From: Desulfitobacterium dehalogenans ATCC 51507
GTDB taxonomy: Bacteria; Bacillota; Desulfitobacteriia; Desulfitobacteriales; Desulfitobacteriaceae
Length of the DNA: 64,000 bases
Assembly (NCBI RefSeq): GCF_000243155.2
Contig: NC_018017.1
Location: 3,348,001 to 3,412,000, forward strand
Direction of reading: 5' to 3'
The notes beneath the pieces were generated by a model. That model was not told the DNA's origin. It was given only the letters and a program-made list of their open reading frames with translations, and made no database searches. The translations under genes and the position numbers were made by a program. Positions 17,294 to 25,448 of this stretch are shown one piece after another (the first letter of the stretch is position 1; each line of letters begins with the position of its first letter).

Positions 17294-17884
17294 TTATCCC
17301 CTGCGAATCATCTTCACATAATTATCCACCAAAGTATCACCGTAACGGCCGACCACATTGCCTTCCGGGGCAAACAAATCTCCGTTGGCCAAATAATGAT
17401 GGACCAACCCTATCCAGGTATTGAAGAGGAAGTAAAGGGGAAGGTCGATACTTTGACCCGTCCCTATTTCCCGCTGAGCAACCTGACTGAAGTGAAAAGA
17501 GATAGCGGACTGAATGGAAATCCAAACATCCCTTGCCCCAGGCGGCAACAATCGGTTTTCGATTACCAGCCTGGTATAAAAGAGTTCGAATTCCCCAATT
17601 CCGGTCAAATGTGCTGCCAGGAGTTCTTCCATATGCTCACAGGTACTTGCCGCCTCATGAGTATGCAGGGCAATTTTCTCTCCATAGGTTTCGATCACTT
17701 CCGTGATCAGCATTTCCTGGGTCTGAAAATGAGCGAATACCGTACCGTGAGATACTCCTGCCGCCTGGGCAATGTCGGACATACGGGTATTCATGATGCC
17801 CTGCTTGGAGAATAGCTGGTACGCCGCGTTTAAAAGGGTCTCTTTCGTCTGCTCTTTTTGCAGTTGACGGTTGCTTTTTTTCAT
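17294..17884 (-). CDS. TetR/AcrR-family regulator
   Basis: The 196-residue protein has a typical N-terminal TetR HTH (ETLLNAAYQLFSKQGI; ARMSDIAQAAGVSHGTVFAHF-like sequence, residues ~13-58) and a C-terminal helical ligand-binding domain. Tandem palindromes lie immediately upstream (17892-17920), so it is probably autoregulated. The divergent DUF2127-type gene 235 bp away could be another target, but no effector or pump gene is adjacent. Confidence 0.85.
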   Translation of the reverse strand: MKKSNRQLQKEQTKETLLNAAYQLFSKQGIMNTRMSDIAQAAGVSHGTVFAHFQTQEMLITEVIETYGEKIALHTHEAASTCEHMEELLAAHLTGIGEFELFYTRLVIENRLLPPGARDVWISIQSAISFHFSQVAQREIGTGQSIDLPLYFLFNTWIGLVHHYLANGDLFAPEGNVVGRYGDTLVDNYVKMIRRG

Positions 17885-17891
17885 ATTTTAT

Positions 17892-17920
17892 TGACTCCAA
17901 AGTCATTGATTCTAAAGTCA
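17892..17920. promoter_or_regulatory. Tandem TetR operators
   Basis: TGACT-CCAA-AGTCA (17892-17905) is a perfect palindrome; TGATT-CTAA-AGTCA (17907-17920) is a near copy 15 bp on. They start eight bases upstream of the tetR start codon, a usual place for autorepression. Confidence 0.65.
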
Positions 17921-18130
17921 TTATATTCCTTGCCTTTTTACCTGTCAATATTAGGCATGACAGAAATTCGTTTGTCTATCCCGATGTAATTAGCATAGCA
18001 GGATTTCATAAGCGCCTCTAAATCCTACAGGGATGCTATTTATTTGTGAACGGAATCGAATTAATACAGGAAAGGTTCCGTTATAAATAAGTACTTTACG
18101 GCAAATACTACCACCAAAATGGAGGTATCA

Positions 18131-18615
18131 ATGAAAAACCATGTTTACAGGCAAAAAGATATAGTTCATGTAAGCTTTGAAATCGGGCTGCTTCTAAAAG
18201 GCATTCATGGATTGGCGGAGATCATTGGTGGAGTGTTCATGTTATTTCTCACACCGGGTAGACTGAATTTCTTAGCGCATTTTTTGACTAAGCATGAGTT
18301 ATTGGAAGATCCAAGGGATAGGGTAGCTAATTTTCTGCTTAGCTTAAGTAACAATTTTTCGGTAAGTGCGCAGCATTTTACTGTGTTTTACTTGTGTCTC
18401 ATGGGCTTATAAAGTGCATTCTGGTTTTTTTGCTGTGGCGTAGAAAGTTGTGGGCGTATCCGCTTACTATCACCTCTCTAATTCTTTTTATAGCTTATCA
18501 GATATACCGTTATACGTTTACTCAGTCTATTTTTCTCATACTGCTTTCTCTTTTTGATGCTATCATGATTGTCTTAACTTATTTTGAATATAAAAGAATC
18601 AAGTCAGCAAGATGA
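18131..18615 (+). pseudogene. DUF2127-type membrane protein, frameshifted
   Basis: Two overlapping + frames together make one recognisable DUF2127 protein of about 160 residues. The first (ATG 18131 after GGAGGT) gives FEIGLLLKGIHGLAEIIGG and runs to a TAA at 18410-18412. The second gives the conserved LVSHGLIKC continuation, then WAYPLTITSLILFIAYQIYR and LTYFEYKRIKSAR. The family normally has YLLSHGLIK at this point, so one base has been lost near 18390. It is a recent lesion or a sequencing error, since the rest of the gene is intact. Four hydrophobic helices are expected. Function is unknown. Confidence 0.7.
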
Positions 18616-18651
18616 AGTCCGGAAGAGCAATAAGCCCCTCCGGACTTCATC
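18611..18651 (+). terminator. Hairpin at the end of the DUF2127 gene
   Basis: GATGAAGTCCGGA and TCCGGACTTCATC form a perfect 13-bp stem that begins inside the stop codon. Only TTCC follows, so termination may be weak. Confidence 0.6.
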
Positions 18652-18759
18652 TTCCGGGTAATGCTTCAGATCATGATTATTCATGCGTCTGATAGTCTCA
18701 AATCTGTAATCTAAATCGCCGACTACTTTCCAGAACTATTCTGTGAACTTAATCATGCT

Positions 18760-19206
18760 TTACTCCAGGGTTGCAACAATTTTATTTAGCTTTCCCAGTG
18801 CATTTGGGTTAATTTTCAAGGTACATGTTGCCTTTCCTGAACCTCCGTAAATGTTGGAGTATTGAAATAATCGCTTATCAATGATACAAGGTAAATTATG
18901 TCCCACCATTGAGACACTTCCTACGGTACAACCAGTTACTTTTTCAACTTCTCTTGCCCCGGCTAACTTGACCTTCTTGCATCCTAAAATCCTCGCAACT
19001 TCATCGAGATCTACATGAGCTCGGTCACCTGACATAATTAAGGCAAAGAAGCCTTTGTCGGTCTTGAGTATTAGTGTTGGTGCAGTTTGTCCAACGTTAA
19101 TTTTGAAATATGCAGCCCCTTCCTGGGCAGTACGGATTTCTATATCATGATTGATCAATTCAAATGGAACGTTAGTTTCTTTAAGTAGTGCCTGCAAATT
19201 TTCCAC
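18760..19206 (-). CDS. YbaK/EbsC-family aminoacyl-tRNA deacylase-like protein
   Basis: The 148-residue protein is a single YbaK domain, with the usual pattern GQTAPTLILKTDKGFFALIMSGDRAHVDLDEVARIL, split as GQTAPTLILKTDKG and DRAHVDLDEVARILG, and then GCTVGSVSMVGH near the substrate pocket. Such proteins hydrolyse mischarged tRNAs (for example Cys-tRNAPro or Ala-tRNAPro) in trans. It starts at GTG 19206, eight bases after AGGAGGG, and is 32 bp behind the GNAT gene. A broken copy lies at 23165-23414. Confidence 0.82.
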   Translation of the reverse strand: MENLQALLKETNVPFELINHDIEIRTAQEGAAYFKINVGQTAPTLILKTDKGFFALIMSGDRAHVDLDEVARILGCKKVKLAGAREVEKVTGCTVGSVSMVGHNLPCIIDKRLFQYSNIYGGSGKATCTLKINPNALGKLNKIVATLE

Positions 19207-19238
19207 CAGTCACTCCCTCCTTTGTCGGGAATACTCTA

Positions 19239-20153
19239 TTATGTAAAATCGCCCCAAGGGTATACTTTCAAATCCCTTTGTAAGGCTATTATTACGTTTT
19301 TCTCTTCAAAACCTATTCTAGTATAGAGTCGCTCTGCCTCTTTGTTGTTCACACGAACTGATATCTGAATGTGGTTAACCCAATCATATTTAAATGCTTC
19401 TATGATCACTCGGTTAATTAATTGTGAACCGATTCCCCTGCTTCTAAATTCAGAAGAAACATTTAAGAAACAGATTTCTGCATATCCATCCGATATAAGC
19501 ATTTCGAAATAAACATATCCAATTACATGATTGTCCGCCTCAGCTACAATCAACTGATTATACTGGTTTAACCTACTAATTACCTCTGGCCCGGTAAAAT
19601 AGGCGGTTCTAGGATGGAGTTTAATAAAATCGTCAAAATCACTTGATTTATAATAACGAACATTTATCTTCTGACTGCTCACTTCTAATGCACTAATCAA
19701 ACTTTTTTTATCCATTATCAAAGTCTTTTCTGCATTATATACATTAAAATAGTTTGCTTCATACACTCGTTTGCAGTTCACATTTGCATCATAAAAAGCT
19801 ACCTTTGCCAGATTAATATTTTTTGGTATTTTAGCCTTAAAGACAGATAACAGCTTTAAAGCAATCTCAGTCCAGCTTTTTTGCGTGGAAACATACGGCC
19901 CCAATAATCTAAGGACAGACTGTTCTTCCGATACATAAATTCCTAAGAAACCACAGATTACGCCTCTGTCTATGGCTATCAAACAACTTTCTGTAAACGA
20001 TGGAGTAATGTTCATTAGTTGTGATTTGATTTCTTCAGGTGAATAGCCAAGCCATGCAATAAAACTCTCATCAACAGTCTGACAGGATGAGATAAATTTC
20101 ACTGTTTCTTCCATCGATTCCTCGCTTAGGTTTCTGATAATTATCTCACTCAT
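19239..20153 (-). CDS. GNAT-family N-acetyltransferase (two-domain)
   Basis: The protein has about 304 residues. A C-terminal GNAT domain (~155-300) has the acetyl-CoA loop VSSEFRSRGIGSQLI and the following NNKEAERLYTRIGF. The N-terminal half (EIIIRNLSEESMEETVKFI; VICGFLGIYVSEEQSVLRLLG) looks like a second, degenerate GNAT fold. I start it at ATG 20153, seven bases after AGGAG. The substrate is unknown. It forms a pair with the downstream ybaK gene; an inverted-repeat element lies just upstream. Confidence 0.78.
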   Translation of the reverse strand: MSEIIIRNLSEESMEETVKFISSCQTVDESFIAWLGYSPEEIKSQLMNITPSFTESCLIAIDRGVICGFLGIYVSEEQSVLRLLGPYVSTQKSWTEIALKLLSVFKAKIPKNINLAKVAFYDANVNCKRVYEANYFNVYNAEKTLIMDKKSLISALEVSSQKINVRYYKSSDFDDFIKLHPRTAYFTGPEVISRLNQYNQLIVAEADNHVIGYVYFEMLISDGYAEICFLNVSSEFRSRGIGSQLINRVIIEAFKYDWVNHIQISVRVNNKEAERLYTRIGFEEKNVIIALQRDLKVYPWGDFT

Positions 20154-20194
20154 AGTACAACTCCTGTTCATCTAAGTGATTTCAAACTACGTTC

Positions 20195-20258
20195 TAGGTA
20201 TTCACGAAGCATCCTAGCAACATGCATCTTCCTCTAGTTTCGTGAATGCCGCATTATG
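20195..20258. repeat. Palindromic separator element b
   Basis: An imperfect inverted repeat (GGTATTCACGAA ... TTTCGTGAATGCC) lies between the GyrI-like gene and the GNAT gene. Its right flank resembles that of element c at 23431-23500 (GTAG then TTGAAATCAC on the minus strand, versus GTAGGTGAAATCAC), showing common origin. Confidence 0.55.
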
Positions 20259-20287
20259 GATTGTCAAATTATAAAATGCCCAGCCGC

Positions 20288-20797
20288 TTAAGATTTTTGC
20301 TTAACCGGATAACGAATTACCGTTTTCACCACTTTTGAGGTCGGTTTTGTTAGGTACTCCTCCTCATGAACACCGACAATTTCGTATCCGCTTTCTTCAA
20401 TAAAGGTGTGTAATGTTTGTATAGTAGGCCCTTCCTCTGTGTATGGACCAATATGTAGAATCTCGGCTACTGTACCATAATCCCAATGTTCCAATCGAAC
20501 TGGGAACTCCGCACTTTTTTGGGGCAATTCTGTTGTTCCTTGAGGAACCGGTAGTCCCCATATTCCAGTCCACTGGTCTTTAGGCACCAAATGAGCATCT
20601 GGCCACCGGCCAATTAACTTCCCTACTTTAAACTCAATCCCTTGTTTCTTCAGTTGAAACTTCAACCCGTAGACCGAACCAAATAGTGCTTGCATGGCCT
20701 TTTCCATTACCTCGTTGGGATCCCCCTTTGTACTAACGACCGCCATTAATTGTCCCTCTTTTTCGATCAAAACCGGAATGCCTTTCTTACCAGCCAT
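20288..20797 (-). CDS. GyrI-like small-molecule binding domain protein
   Basis: The 169-residue stand-alone GyrI-like (SRPBCC/AraC effector-binding-type) domain has the typical motifs DQWTGIWGLPVP, LEHWDYGTVAEILHIGPYTEE and a C-terminal KVVKTVIRYPVK strand. Such proteins are related to YdeE/DUF3788-like and cyclophane/drug-binding hydrolases. It has no HTH, so it is not itself a regulator. ATG 20797 follows AAGGGAGG. It stands alone between two gene-poor segments. Confidence 0.75.
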   Translation of the reverse strand: MAGKKGIPVLIEKEGQLMAVVSTKGDPNEVMEKAMQALFGSVYGLKFQLKKQGIEFKVGKLIGRWPDAHLVPKDQWTGIWGLPVPQGTTELPQKSAEFPVRLEHWDYGTVAEILHIGPYTEEGPTIQTLHTFIEESGYEIVGVHEEEYLTKPTSKVVKTVIRYPVKQKS

Positions 20798-20855
20798 TTT
20801 TTGTCCTCCCTTGTTATGAAATCACTGCTTAATTGATAAAGGGTTGTATAGCGAG

Positions 20856-20990
20856 TTATAACTCTACTTCATGGTCCTGTACCACCCTACTAATTACTTG
20901 AGTTGGGCTAAGACTTACCAAATCATCATTAGTCCCAGATATTTCAAAATAGTGTTCTTGTTTTAACTCATTCTTCAAAACTAAGTCCCG
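20856..20990 (-). pseudogene. Possible 3' remnant of a lost gene
   Basis: A minus-strand frame with no start codon reads LKNELKQEHYFEISG, then LVSLSPTQVISRVVQDHEVE, and stops. Its composition looks protein-like and ends naturally, but upstream the frame is closed by TAA. I treat it as a tentative gene tail. Confidence 0.25.
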
Positions 20991-21513
20991 TTATCTCAGT
21001 AAATGTACATTTTTTTACTGATGGGCCTATACTTAGGATATTGAAGACTAAACCATGCCCCAACAACCTCCTAAAGCATTACACATTCTTCAAAAACCTG
21101 TTTATTTTGTGAGTCAATATCTACTTCCGATAGAATTGTTCCTGTCCAGAAAAAGGGTTAAGCTAAATCGAAGATATTTAACCCAGTATTTCCTGACTCA
21201 TCAGAGTATGCAATCAATGACTGCTTTCATTATTCGCAATATATCGCACTCCAAAATTTTACTTAGCCATCTCAGCTAACGTCCTGTGGGTTTACGGCGT
21301 CGGCTTACTACGTCCTTTTTAGATCGCTGGTTAGAAACAGCCTAAGATTCCAGTATGTAATTGTCAAGCGGAACATTAAGTAGAGGAATTCTCTTTAGCT
21401 ATTTAGTTTGGATGCCATGGCTACCAAATGTTCTAGCAGCAGATCAATAGGCTTTCTTACTTCGTTATATGATTTCAACATGTCACAAATGGCCGATTAA
21501 AGCGGCAACTGGA
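20991..21513. other. Gene-free interval left of CRISPR array 1
   Basis: I see no supportable gene. At 21281-21302 the string TAACGTCC followed by GTTTACGGCGTCGG resembles one end of the palindromic separator element at 24224, but no matching second arm is visible. Confidence 0.4.
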
Positions 21514-21673
21514 GTTTTAATTCCTTATAGGTAAGCTAAGAACGTTCTTCTCCTGTTATCTTCATATTCTTCACACCAGTTTCAATTCCTTATAGGTAAG
21601 CTAAGAACCATTGATACTAAGTCCATAAAACATGTTGATTTACGTTTCAATTCCTTATAGGTAAGCTAAGAAC
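21514..21673 (-). CRISPR. CRISPR array 1 (three repeats, two spacers)
   Basis: The 30-bp repeats at 21514-21543, 21579-21608 and 21644-21673 share the core AATTCCTTATAGGTAAGCTA. Both spacers are 35 bp. Read on the minus strand, the repeat ends in ATTGAAAC, the usual 5' handle of type I-B crRNA, so transcription is on the minus strand. The leftmost repeat has a mutation (GTTTTAATT for GTTTCAATT), as expected at the leader-distal end. Repeats of array 1 carry AAGAAC where array 2 has AAAAAC. Confidence 0.92.
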
Positions 21674-21835
21674 CCATTTCACCCGCACAAAATCAGTAGT
21701 CATGGCTAGGCACAACAAATCCAAAAAAAGTTATTTCTCCACAAAACGCTTGGTTAAGCCATATCCCTTGTTGTCGGTCCCCGGGTATTTTTACCTTACT
21801 GCACATCGACGACAATTTTAAATGATTAGAGTTTC
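21674..21835 (-). promoter_or_regulatory. Leader of CRISPR array 1
   Basis: Sequence to the right of the array matches that next to array 2: CCATTTCACCCGCACAAAAT directly after the repeat, and further out TTTTTACCTTACTGCACATC and GACGAC. Conservation on the repeat side predicted to be upstream supports a leader role. No cas gene follows it. Confidence 0.65.
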
Positions 21836-22035
21836 TCCCTTTCTCCGACCCTATTGTTTTCTACTCCAAGTAGCGTGCCGTTCTTAACATATAATAACAT
21901 ATTTATAACAACTGAATCATCCTCTGGCACCTATTCTATTCCATTTTAATCTTATGATCGATAGATAAAGCCGGGTTTGAGTTCAGAAATCCCAAAAAAG
22001 TCTACGTCTATTTTGTCCCCGCAACATTATACCTT

Positions 22036-22200
22036 TCTTTGTTCCGATTCCGGAGCATATTTAACTAACTATAGAGGGTAACCATAAGGTGAGGTGAGCA
22101 TCATGGCGACTATAAAAGATGTATTTCGCACTTTTTAACGCAGTCACAACCGCGATCAATCTCTGATGAAACCGAAAGTCATCGAATAGGCGGTGGTTTC
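22036..22200 (+). pseudogene. Degenerate copy of the XRE-operator/56-residue gene locus
   Basis: This segment parallels 13529-13797. It contains the operator GTTCCGATTCCGGAGC, AGAGGGTAACC, then ATGGCGACTATAAAAGATG and TTTCGCACTTTTTAACGCAG. The reading frame is lost by indels, the second operator with its -10 region is gone, and the middle of the gene is deleted. The tail resembles the GTGG...hairpin end of the intact gene. Confidence 0.75.
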
Positions 22201-22216
22201 TTTGTCAGTAGATATG

Positions 22217-23116
22217 TTATTGCCGATATGCAAAGTTTCGTTTTACAACTTCTGAATAGGGATAATCTTCTGTTGCCGCTGAAACCCTAATTAATTCCCC
22301 TGATTCCAGCATAGCTTTTACCCGTAGGAATAGCCACCTGTCTCCGACACCCGGAATTTGCCCTAATGTTTTACCAATTAACTGGGCAACCTTGAATTTT
22401 CCGTCAGGCATGTTAGCCCGCAACGCAAAATCATAAAAATCTTTAGGTAGACCCATGAGGCTTCCGTTAATTACAGCACGCAGCGGGGCATTTTCATGGA
22501 CCAAGCCCACCCAGGTATTTGCATAGACCCTGCGGCGCAATTCGCTTATAGGTTCCTCACAGGCAGTGTAAGCACCGAATGCTTCCGGGACTATATCTCT
22601 TGTGCTGTGATAGCTGATAATACCATTATCTTTTTCAATTTGCTCCGGTACACGCACAACAGAAAGAGGGGCCAGGGCATCGACCAACAAATGACAGGCA
22701 TAATACAACCCGCATAATTCCTCCGGATTACTGGCACAGACCCACATACGGATAGGCTCCTGCGTCGCTTTCACTTCCTGAAGCCGTACCAAAGCATGCT
22801 TATTGGTTTCCCCTATTCCGTCAGGCACTCCGGGGAACTCTGCAAACAGCTCGTCAAGCAGCTTTTGGTGCACGTTCACGCCAGTATCCATATCCGAAAT
22901 ATCGCCAATATCCAAAGCAAGGGTCAGCGCCTCTATATCCATCGGACTGCCTTCTATAGCTATGCCAGCGCAATTATGTGTCTTCCTTGCTTCTTGCCGT
23001 TCTTTCCCGGTGGCACCAAGAACGAAGGACGCGTTGCTTATATGATCTTCCTGTTTCATTTATTTTGCTATTTTTAGCCCGCCGGCAGAACTTTGACTAA
23101 AAGCGAGCTCAATCAT
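22217..23116 (-). pseudogene. DUF1835/DUF3658 gene with an in-frame stop at codon 19
   Basis: A perfect site (AAGGAGG) precedes ATG 23116, and the first 18 codons (IELAFSQSSAGGLKIAK) match the usual DUF1835 N-terminus. Codon 19 is TAA (23062-23060), after which the same frame runs 280 codons to 22217. That part holds the rest of DUF1835 (IEALTLALDIGDISD) and DUF3658 (TWVGLVHENAPLRAVINGS, GVGDRWLFLRVKAMLESGEL). An internal ATG directly follows the stop but has no ribosome-binding site. The gene is therefore broken by one nonsense change (CAA to TAA is a possible origin), or needs readthrough. Function of the family is unknown. Confidence 0.72.
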
Positions 23117-23164
23117 AAAATCCTCCTTATCTATGTTAAAGCTAATCCCAAGGAAATACTCAGA

Positions 23165-23414
23165 GAACTTAATCATGCTTTACTCCAGGGCTGCAACAAC
23201 TTTATTTAGTTTTCCCAGTGCACTTAGGTTAATCTTTCAGGGTACATATTGCCTTTCCCGAACCTCCGTAAATAGTTATTTTTTCAACTTTTTTGCCCCG
23301 GCTGACTTAACCTTCTTGCATCTAAAATACATGCAACGTCATCGAGATCTACATAAGCTCGGTCACCTGACATATTTAGGCAGAGAATCCTTTGTAGTCT
23401 TGAGTATTAGTGTA
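23165..23414 (-). pseudogene. Decayed duplicate of ybaK
   Basis: This stretch aligns with the ybaK gene at 18741-19070. Shared strings include GAACTTAATCATGCTTTACT, TTTCCCAGTGCA, CATCGAGATCTACAT and CTCGGTCACCTGACAT. At least two deletions and several frameshifts are visible and no frame survives. Its 5' side runs straight into element c, so the copy lacks the GNAT gene that precedes the intact ybaK. Confidence 0.85.
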
Positions 23415-23430
23415 TTGTGATTTCACCTAC

Positions 23431-23500
23431 GTTTCGTGAATTCCCGAAGTCTGGTTACTACATTCATATCCTCTCAGCTTTAGGGAATTCGCTGTTATAC
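23431..23500. repeat. Palindromic separator element c
   Basis: GAATTCCC (23438) and GGGAATTC (23483) form the outer arms; the right end reads GCTGTTATACGA, like element d. It lies between the hepT 3' end and the decayed ybaK copy. Confidence 0.55.
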
Positions 23501-23550
23501 GATTGCCCAGCCCTAAATGCGAACATGCACTGAACAAAGTTGTCCAGTGC

Positions 23551-23876
23551 TTAATCCAGTAGTTCTATAATATTTATTTTGATCTGTGGCAACTCATTTT
23601 GTACCACATTCCATACAATTTTTAGGCAATCCCCATGTAGTCATGTATTAATACATCACGAAGGCCAGCCATTTGTCTCCATGGGATTTCAGGGGTTTGT
23701 TCTTTAAGTTCTTGCGAAATTCTTTTTGTCGCTTCCCCAATAATTTCAAGATTTCGAATAACCGCATCCTGGATAATTCCTGATGTCATGAATTTGTCTT
23801 TTCCTGAGTTCGTATATGTTTCAATCTTTATGATGCTCTCCAGAATATTGTGAAGAAAGACCTTGTCATCTTTCAT
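23551..23876 (-). pseudogene. hepT: HepT-like HEPN toxin (DUF86), frameshifted
   Basis: The ATG at 23876 overlaps the mntA stop (ATGA), the standard arrangement of the HEPN/MNT module. The frame keeps the helical HEPN core and the RxxxxH ribonuclease motif (RDVLIHDY). It stops just after, at DYMGIA. One base added there would restore KIVWNVVQNELPQIKINI and a natural end at 23551, the expected HepT C-terminus. So a one-base deletion truncates the last ~28 residues (84 instead of ~110). The truncated product may be inactive. Confidence 0.75.
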
Positions 23877-24163
23877 ATAGGCCTAGCCTCCTGAAAAATC
23901 TTGTCTTTTAATGTCCAATGAATAGAATCCTGAGTGACAACATCTATCTTTCTTCCTAGGATCTCCTCAAGATCATATTTAAGTGAAATAAGATCAAATA
24001 AAGAACAATCATCGCTACACTCAACCAAAAAGTCTATATCACTTTCTGCCTTCTCTTCTTCTCTAAGTACTGAGCCAAATAGTCTAACATTAGAAAATTT
24101 GTAGTGAGATGCGATTGATACAATTTGGTCACGCTTCGCCATAATATAGTTAATCACTTGCAT
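23873..24163 (-). CDS. mntA: MntA-like nucleotidyltransferase antitoxin
   Basis: The 96-residue minimal nucleotidyltransferase has the catalytic [19 protein letters not shown] (the GS-x10-DxD type motif) and the strand KIDVV. I start it at ATG 24163 after GGGGGTGAT, not at the frame's start at 24202. In known pairs MntA AMPylates HepT and blocks its RNase. The catalytic residues look intact, although the toxin gene downstream is frameshifted. Confidence 0.82.
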   Translation of the reverse strand: MQVINYIMAKRDQIVSIASHYKFSNVRLFGSVLREEEKAESDIDFLVECSDDCSLFDLISLKYDLEEILGRKIDVVTQDSIHWTLKDKIFQEARPI

Positions 24164-24223
24164 TATTATCACCCCCAAGCATATTATACCGTATTTTTCC
24201 ATAACAATAAACCCTTTGGGCTA

Positions 24224-24392
24224 TCGTATAACGTCCCCGGGATTCCCGACGTGTCCGTCCCGCAGGGCTGGCGCAAGACTTGCTTCTCCTTAACAACCCC
24301 AAACTGCAAGTCTTGTAACAGAGGACATGTGGTGCGGCTCACCCGATAAACTCTCTTAACCGCACCCTCGCGGGAATCTTCGTGTTATACGA
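24224..24392. repeat. Palindromic separator element d
   Basis: The 169-bp element is bounded by TCGTATAAC (24224-24232) and its exact complement GTTATACGA (24384-24392). Just inside are GGGATTCCCG and CGCGGGAATC. Further paired segments (CAAGACTTGC with GCAAGTCTTG; GTGCGGCT with AACCGCAC) make it a long folded palindrome. It fills the gap between the NUDIX gene and the HEPN/MNT pair and encodes nothing. Confidence 0.75.
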
Positions 24393-24445
24393 CGGGCGGT
24401 AACACAATACATAAGAATTTAGTTATTCCTTTTCACAGTAATAAA

Positions 24446-24949
24446 CTATCTCCGCGATTCCCTGTAAATTATGTATCTCTTTAAAGTTGTTATATGCATA
24501 GGATAAAAACAGCCCTCGTGTTTCAACATCATTTCTTTCAAAGTTTCAAGCGAAACCCAGCGAACATTCTTTGTTTCATTACTTTGAGTAATAATATTTC
24601 CTTGCACTCTGCATATAAATGTCTCTACCATTATCGGGTAATCACCCTTAATATTTTGAGAACACGCAAAAGGTGTATAGGTCACTACTTTATAGCCATT
24701 CATTTCTATGATAATTGATTCATGTTCCCCTTCAATTTCCGTTACCTCAAGGCCGGTCTCTTCAAATATTTCACGTCTTAAGCAATCAAAGATATTTTCG
24801 AATTCGCGAATCTTGCCAGCCGGGATTTCTATCATGCCTGATTCTAATGGGGCATCATCTTTATATCGCTCTTGAAGTAAAATATAATGAACTTCATTCA
24901 AAGTGTGCTCAATGATTCCACCAACACCTGGTTTAGCCAATAACTCCAT
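24446..24949 (-). CDS. NUDIX hydrolase
   Basis: The 167-residue protein contains a complete Nudix box, GKIREFENIFDCLRR followed by EIFEETGLEV (GX5EX7REUXEEXGU). The region before it (ESGMIEIPAGK) resembles ADP-ribose pyrophosphatase-type members (YqkG/NudF), in which IEIPAGK is typical. It probably cleaves a nucleoside-diphosphate derivative with Mg2+. It is monocistronic, followed by element d. Confidence 0.83.
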   Translation of the reverse strand: MELLAKPGVGGIIEHTLNEVHYILLQERYKDDAPLESGMIEIPAGKIREFENIFDCLRREIFEETGLEVTEIEGEHESIIIEMNGYKVVTYTPFACSQNIKGDYPIMVETFICRVQGNIITQSNETKNVRWVSLETLKEMMLKHEGCFYPMHITTLKRYIIYRESRR

Positions 24950-25059
24950 AAGAATCCCCCATACCCCAAATCTTTGCTCAAAATCCTAATATTAATCTTA
25001 GCCTGTCGTAGAACACCTTTTTACCACAATATCCATGCGCCATTTTTTTCACCCCGGAG

Positions 25060-25086
25060 GGATTACCGCAGGCATTACGGTAATCC
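25060..25086. repeat. Hairpin at the leader-distal side of CRISPR array 2
   Basis: GGATTACCG and CGGTAATCC form a perfect 9-bp stem, 53 bp past the last repeat in the direction of array transcription. It might end the pre-crRNA, though no T run follows. Confidence 0.45.
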
Positions 25087-25138
25087 TACCTCTATCAGTA
25101 AATAAAAAGCTTTAGATGGTGTTACTATGATACTCCAT

Positions 25139-25301
25139 GTTTCATTCCTTATAGGTAAGCTAAAAACCAATATAGAGTAACGGATGTTGAAAAATATCGA
25201 TTGTTTCAATTCCTCATAGGTAAGCTAAAAACGATAGGCCGAATTAATATCGTAGTCCCAAAGAGACTGTCGTTTCAATTCCTCATAGGTAAGCTAAAAA
25301 C
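25139..25301 (-). CRISPR. CRISPR array 2 (three repeats, two spacers)
   Basis: Repeats lie at 25139-25167 (29 bp, one A missing), 25203-25232 and 25272-25301 (30 bp), with the core AATTCCTCATAGGTAAGCTA. Spacers are 35 and 39 bp. The degenerate repeat is again leftmost. On the minus strand the order is cas6, leader, array, so cas6 and the array are in the natural arrangement. It shares repeat type and leader with array 1. Confidence 0.93.
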
Positions 25302-25448
25302 CCATTTTACCCGCATAAAATCAGCAATTACGGCAAGCGTCTAAAGTTCTATAAATTAGCATTTTTGCCTCAGGCCGCTTATTAAGCCCTATCTCCTGTC
25401 GTCGCTCTCCAGGCTTTTTTACCTTATTGCACATCGACGACATTTTTA
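25302..25448 (-). promoter_or_regulatory. Leader of CRISPR array 2
   Basis: It fills the space between the cas6 stop and the first repeat. CCATTTTACCCGCATAAAAT next to the repeat and TTTTTTACCTTATTGCACAT with CGACGAC near cas6 match the array 1 leader. Confidence 0.7.

Noticed and set aside
21055..21279. 74-codon + frame left of CRISPR array 1
   Set aside because: There is no ribosome-binding site and no family-like pattern, and it runs against the direction of all neighbours.
24125..24349. Frame on the + strand through separator element d
   Set aside because: It runs through a palindrome and reads no recognisable protein.
21674..25138. A complete composite transposon or prophage bounded by the two CRISPR arrays
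   Set aside because: The shared repeats and leaders explain the symmetry; no integrase, transposase or attachment repeat is present between them.
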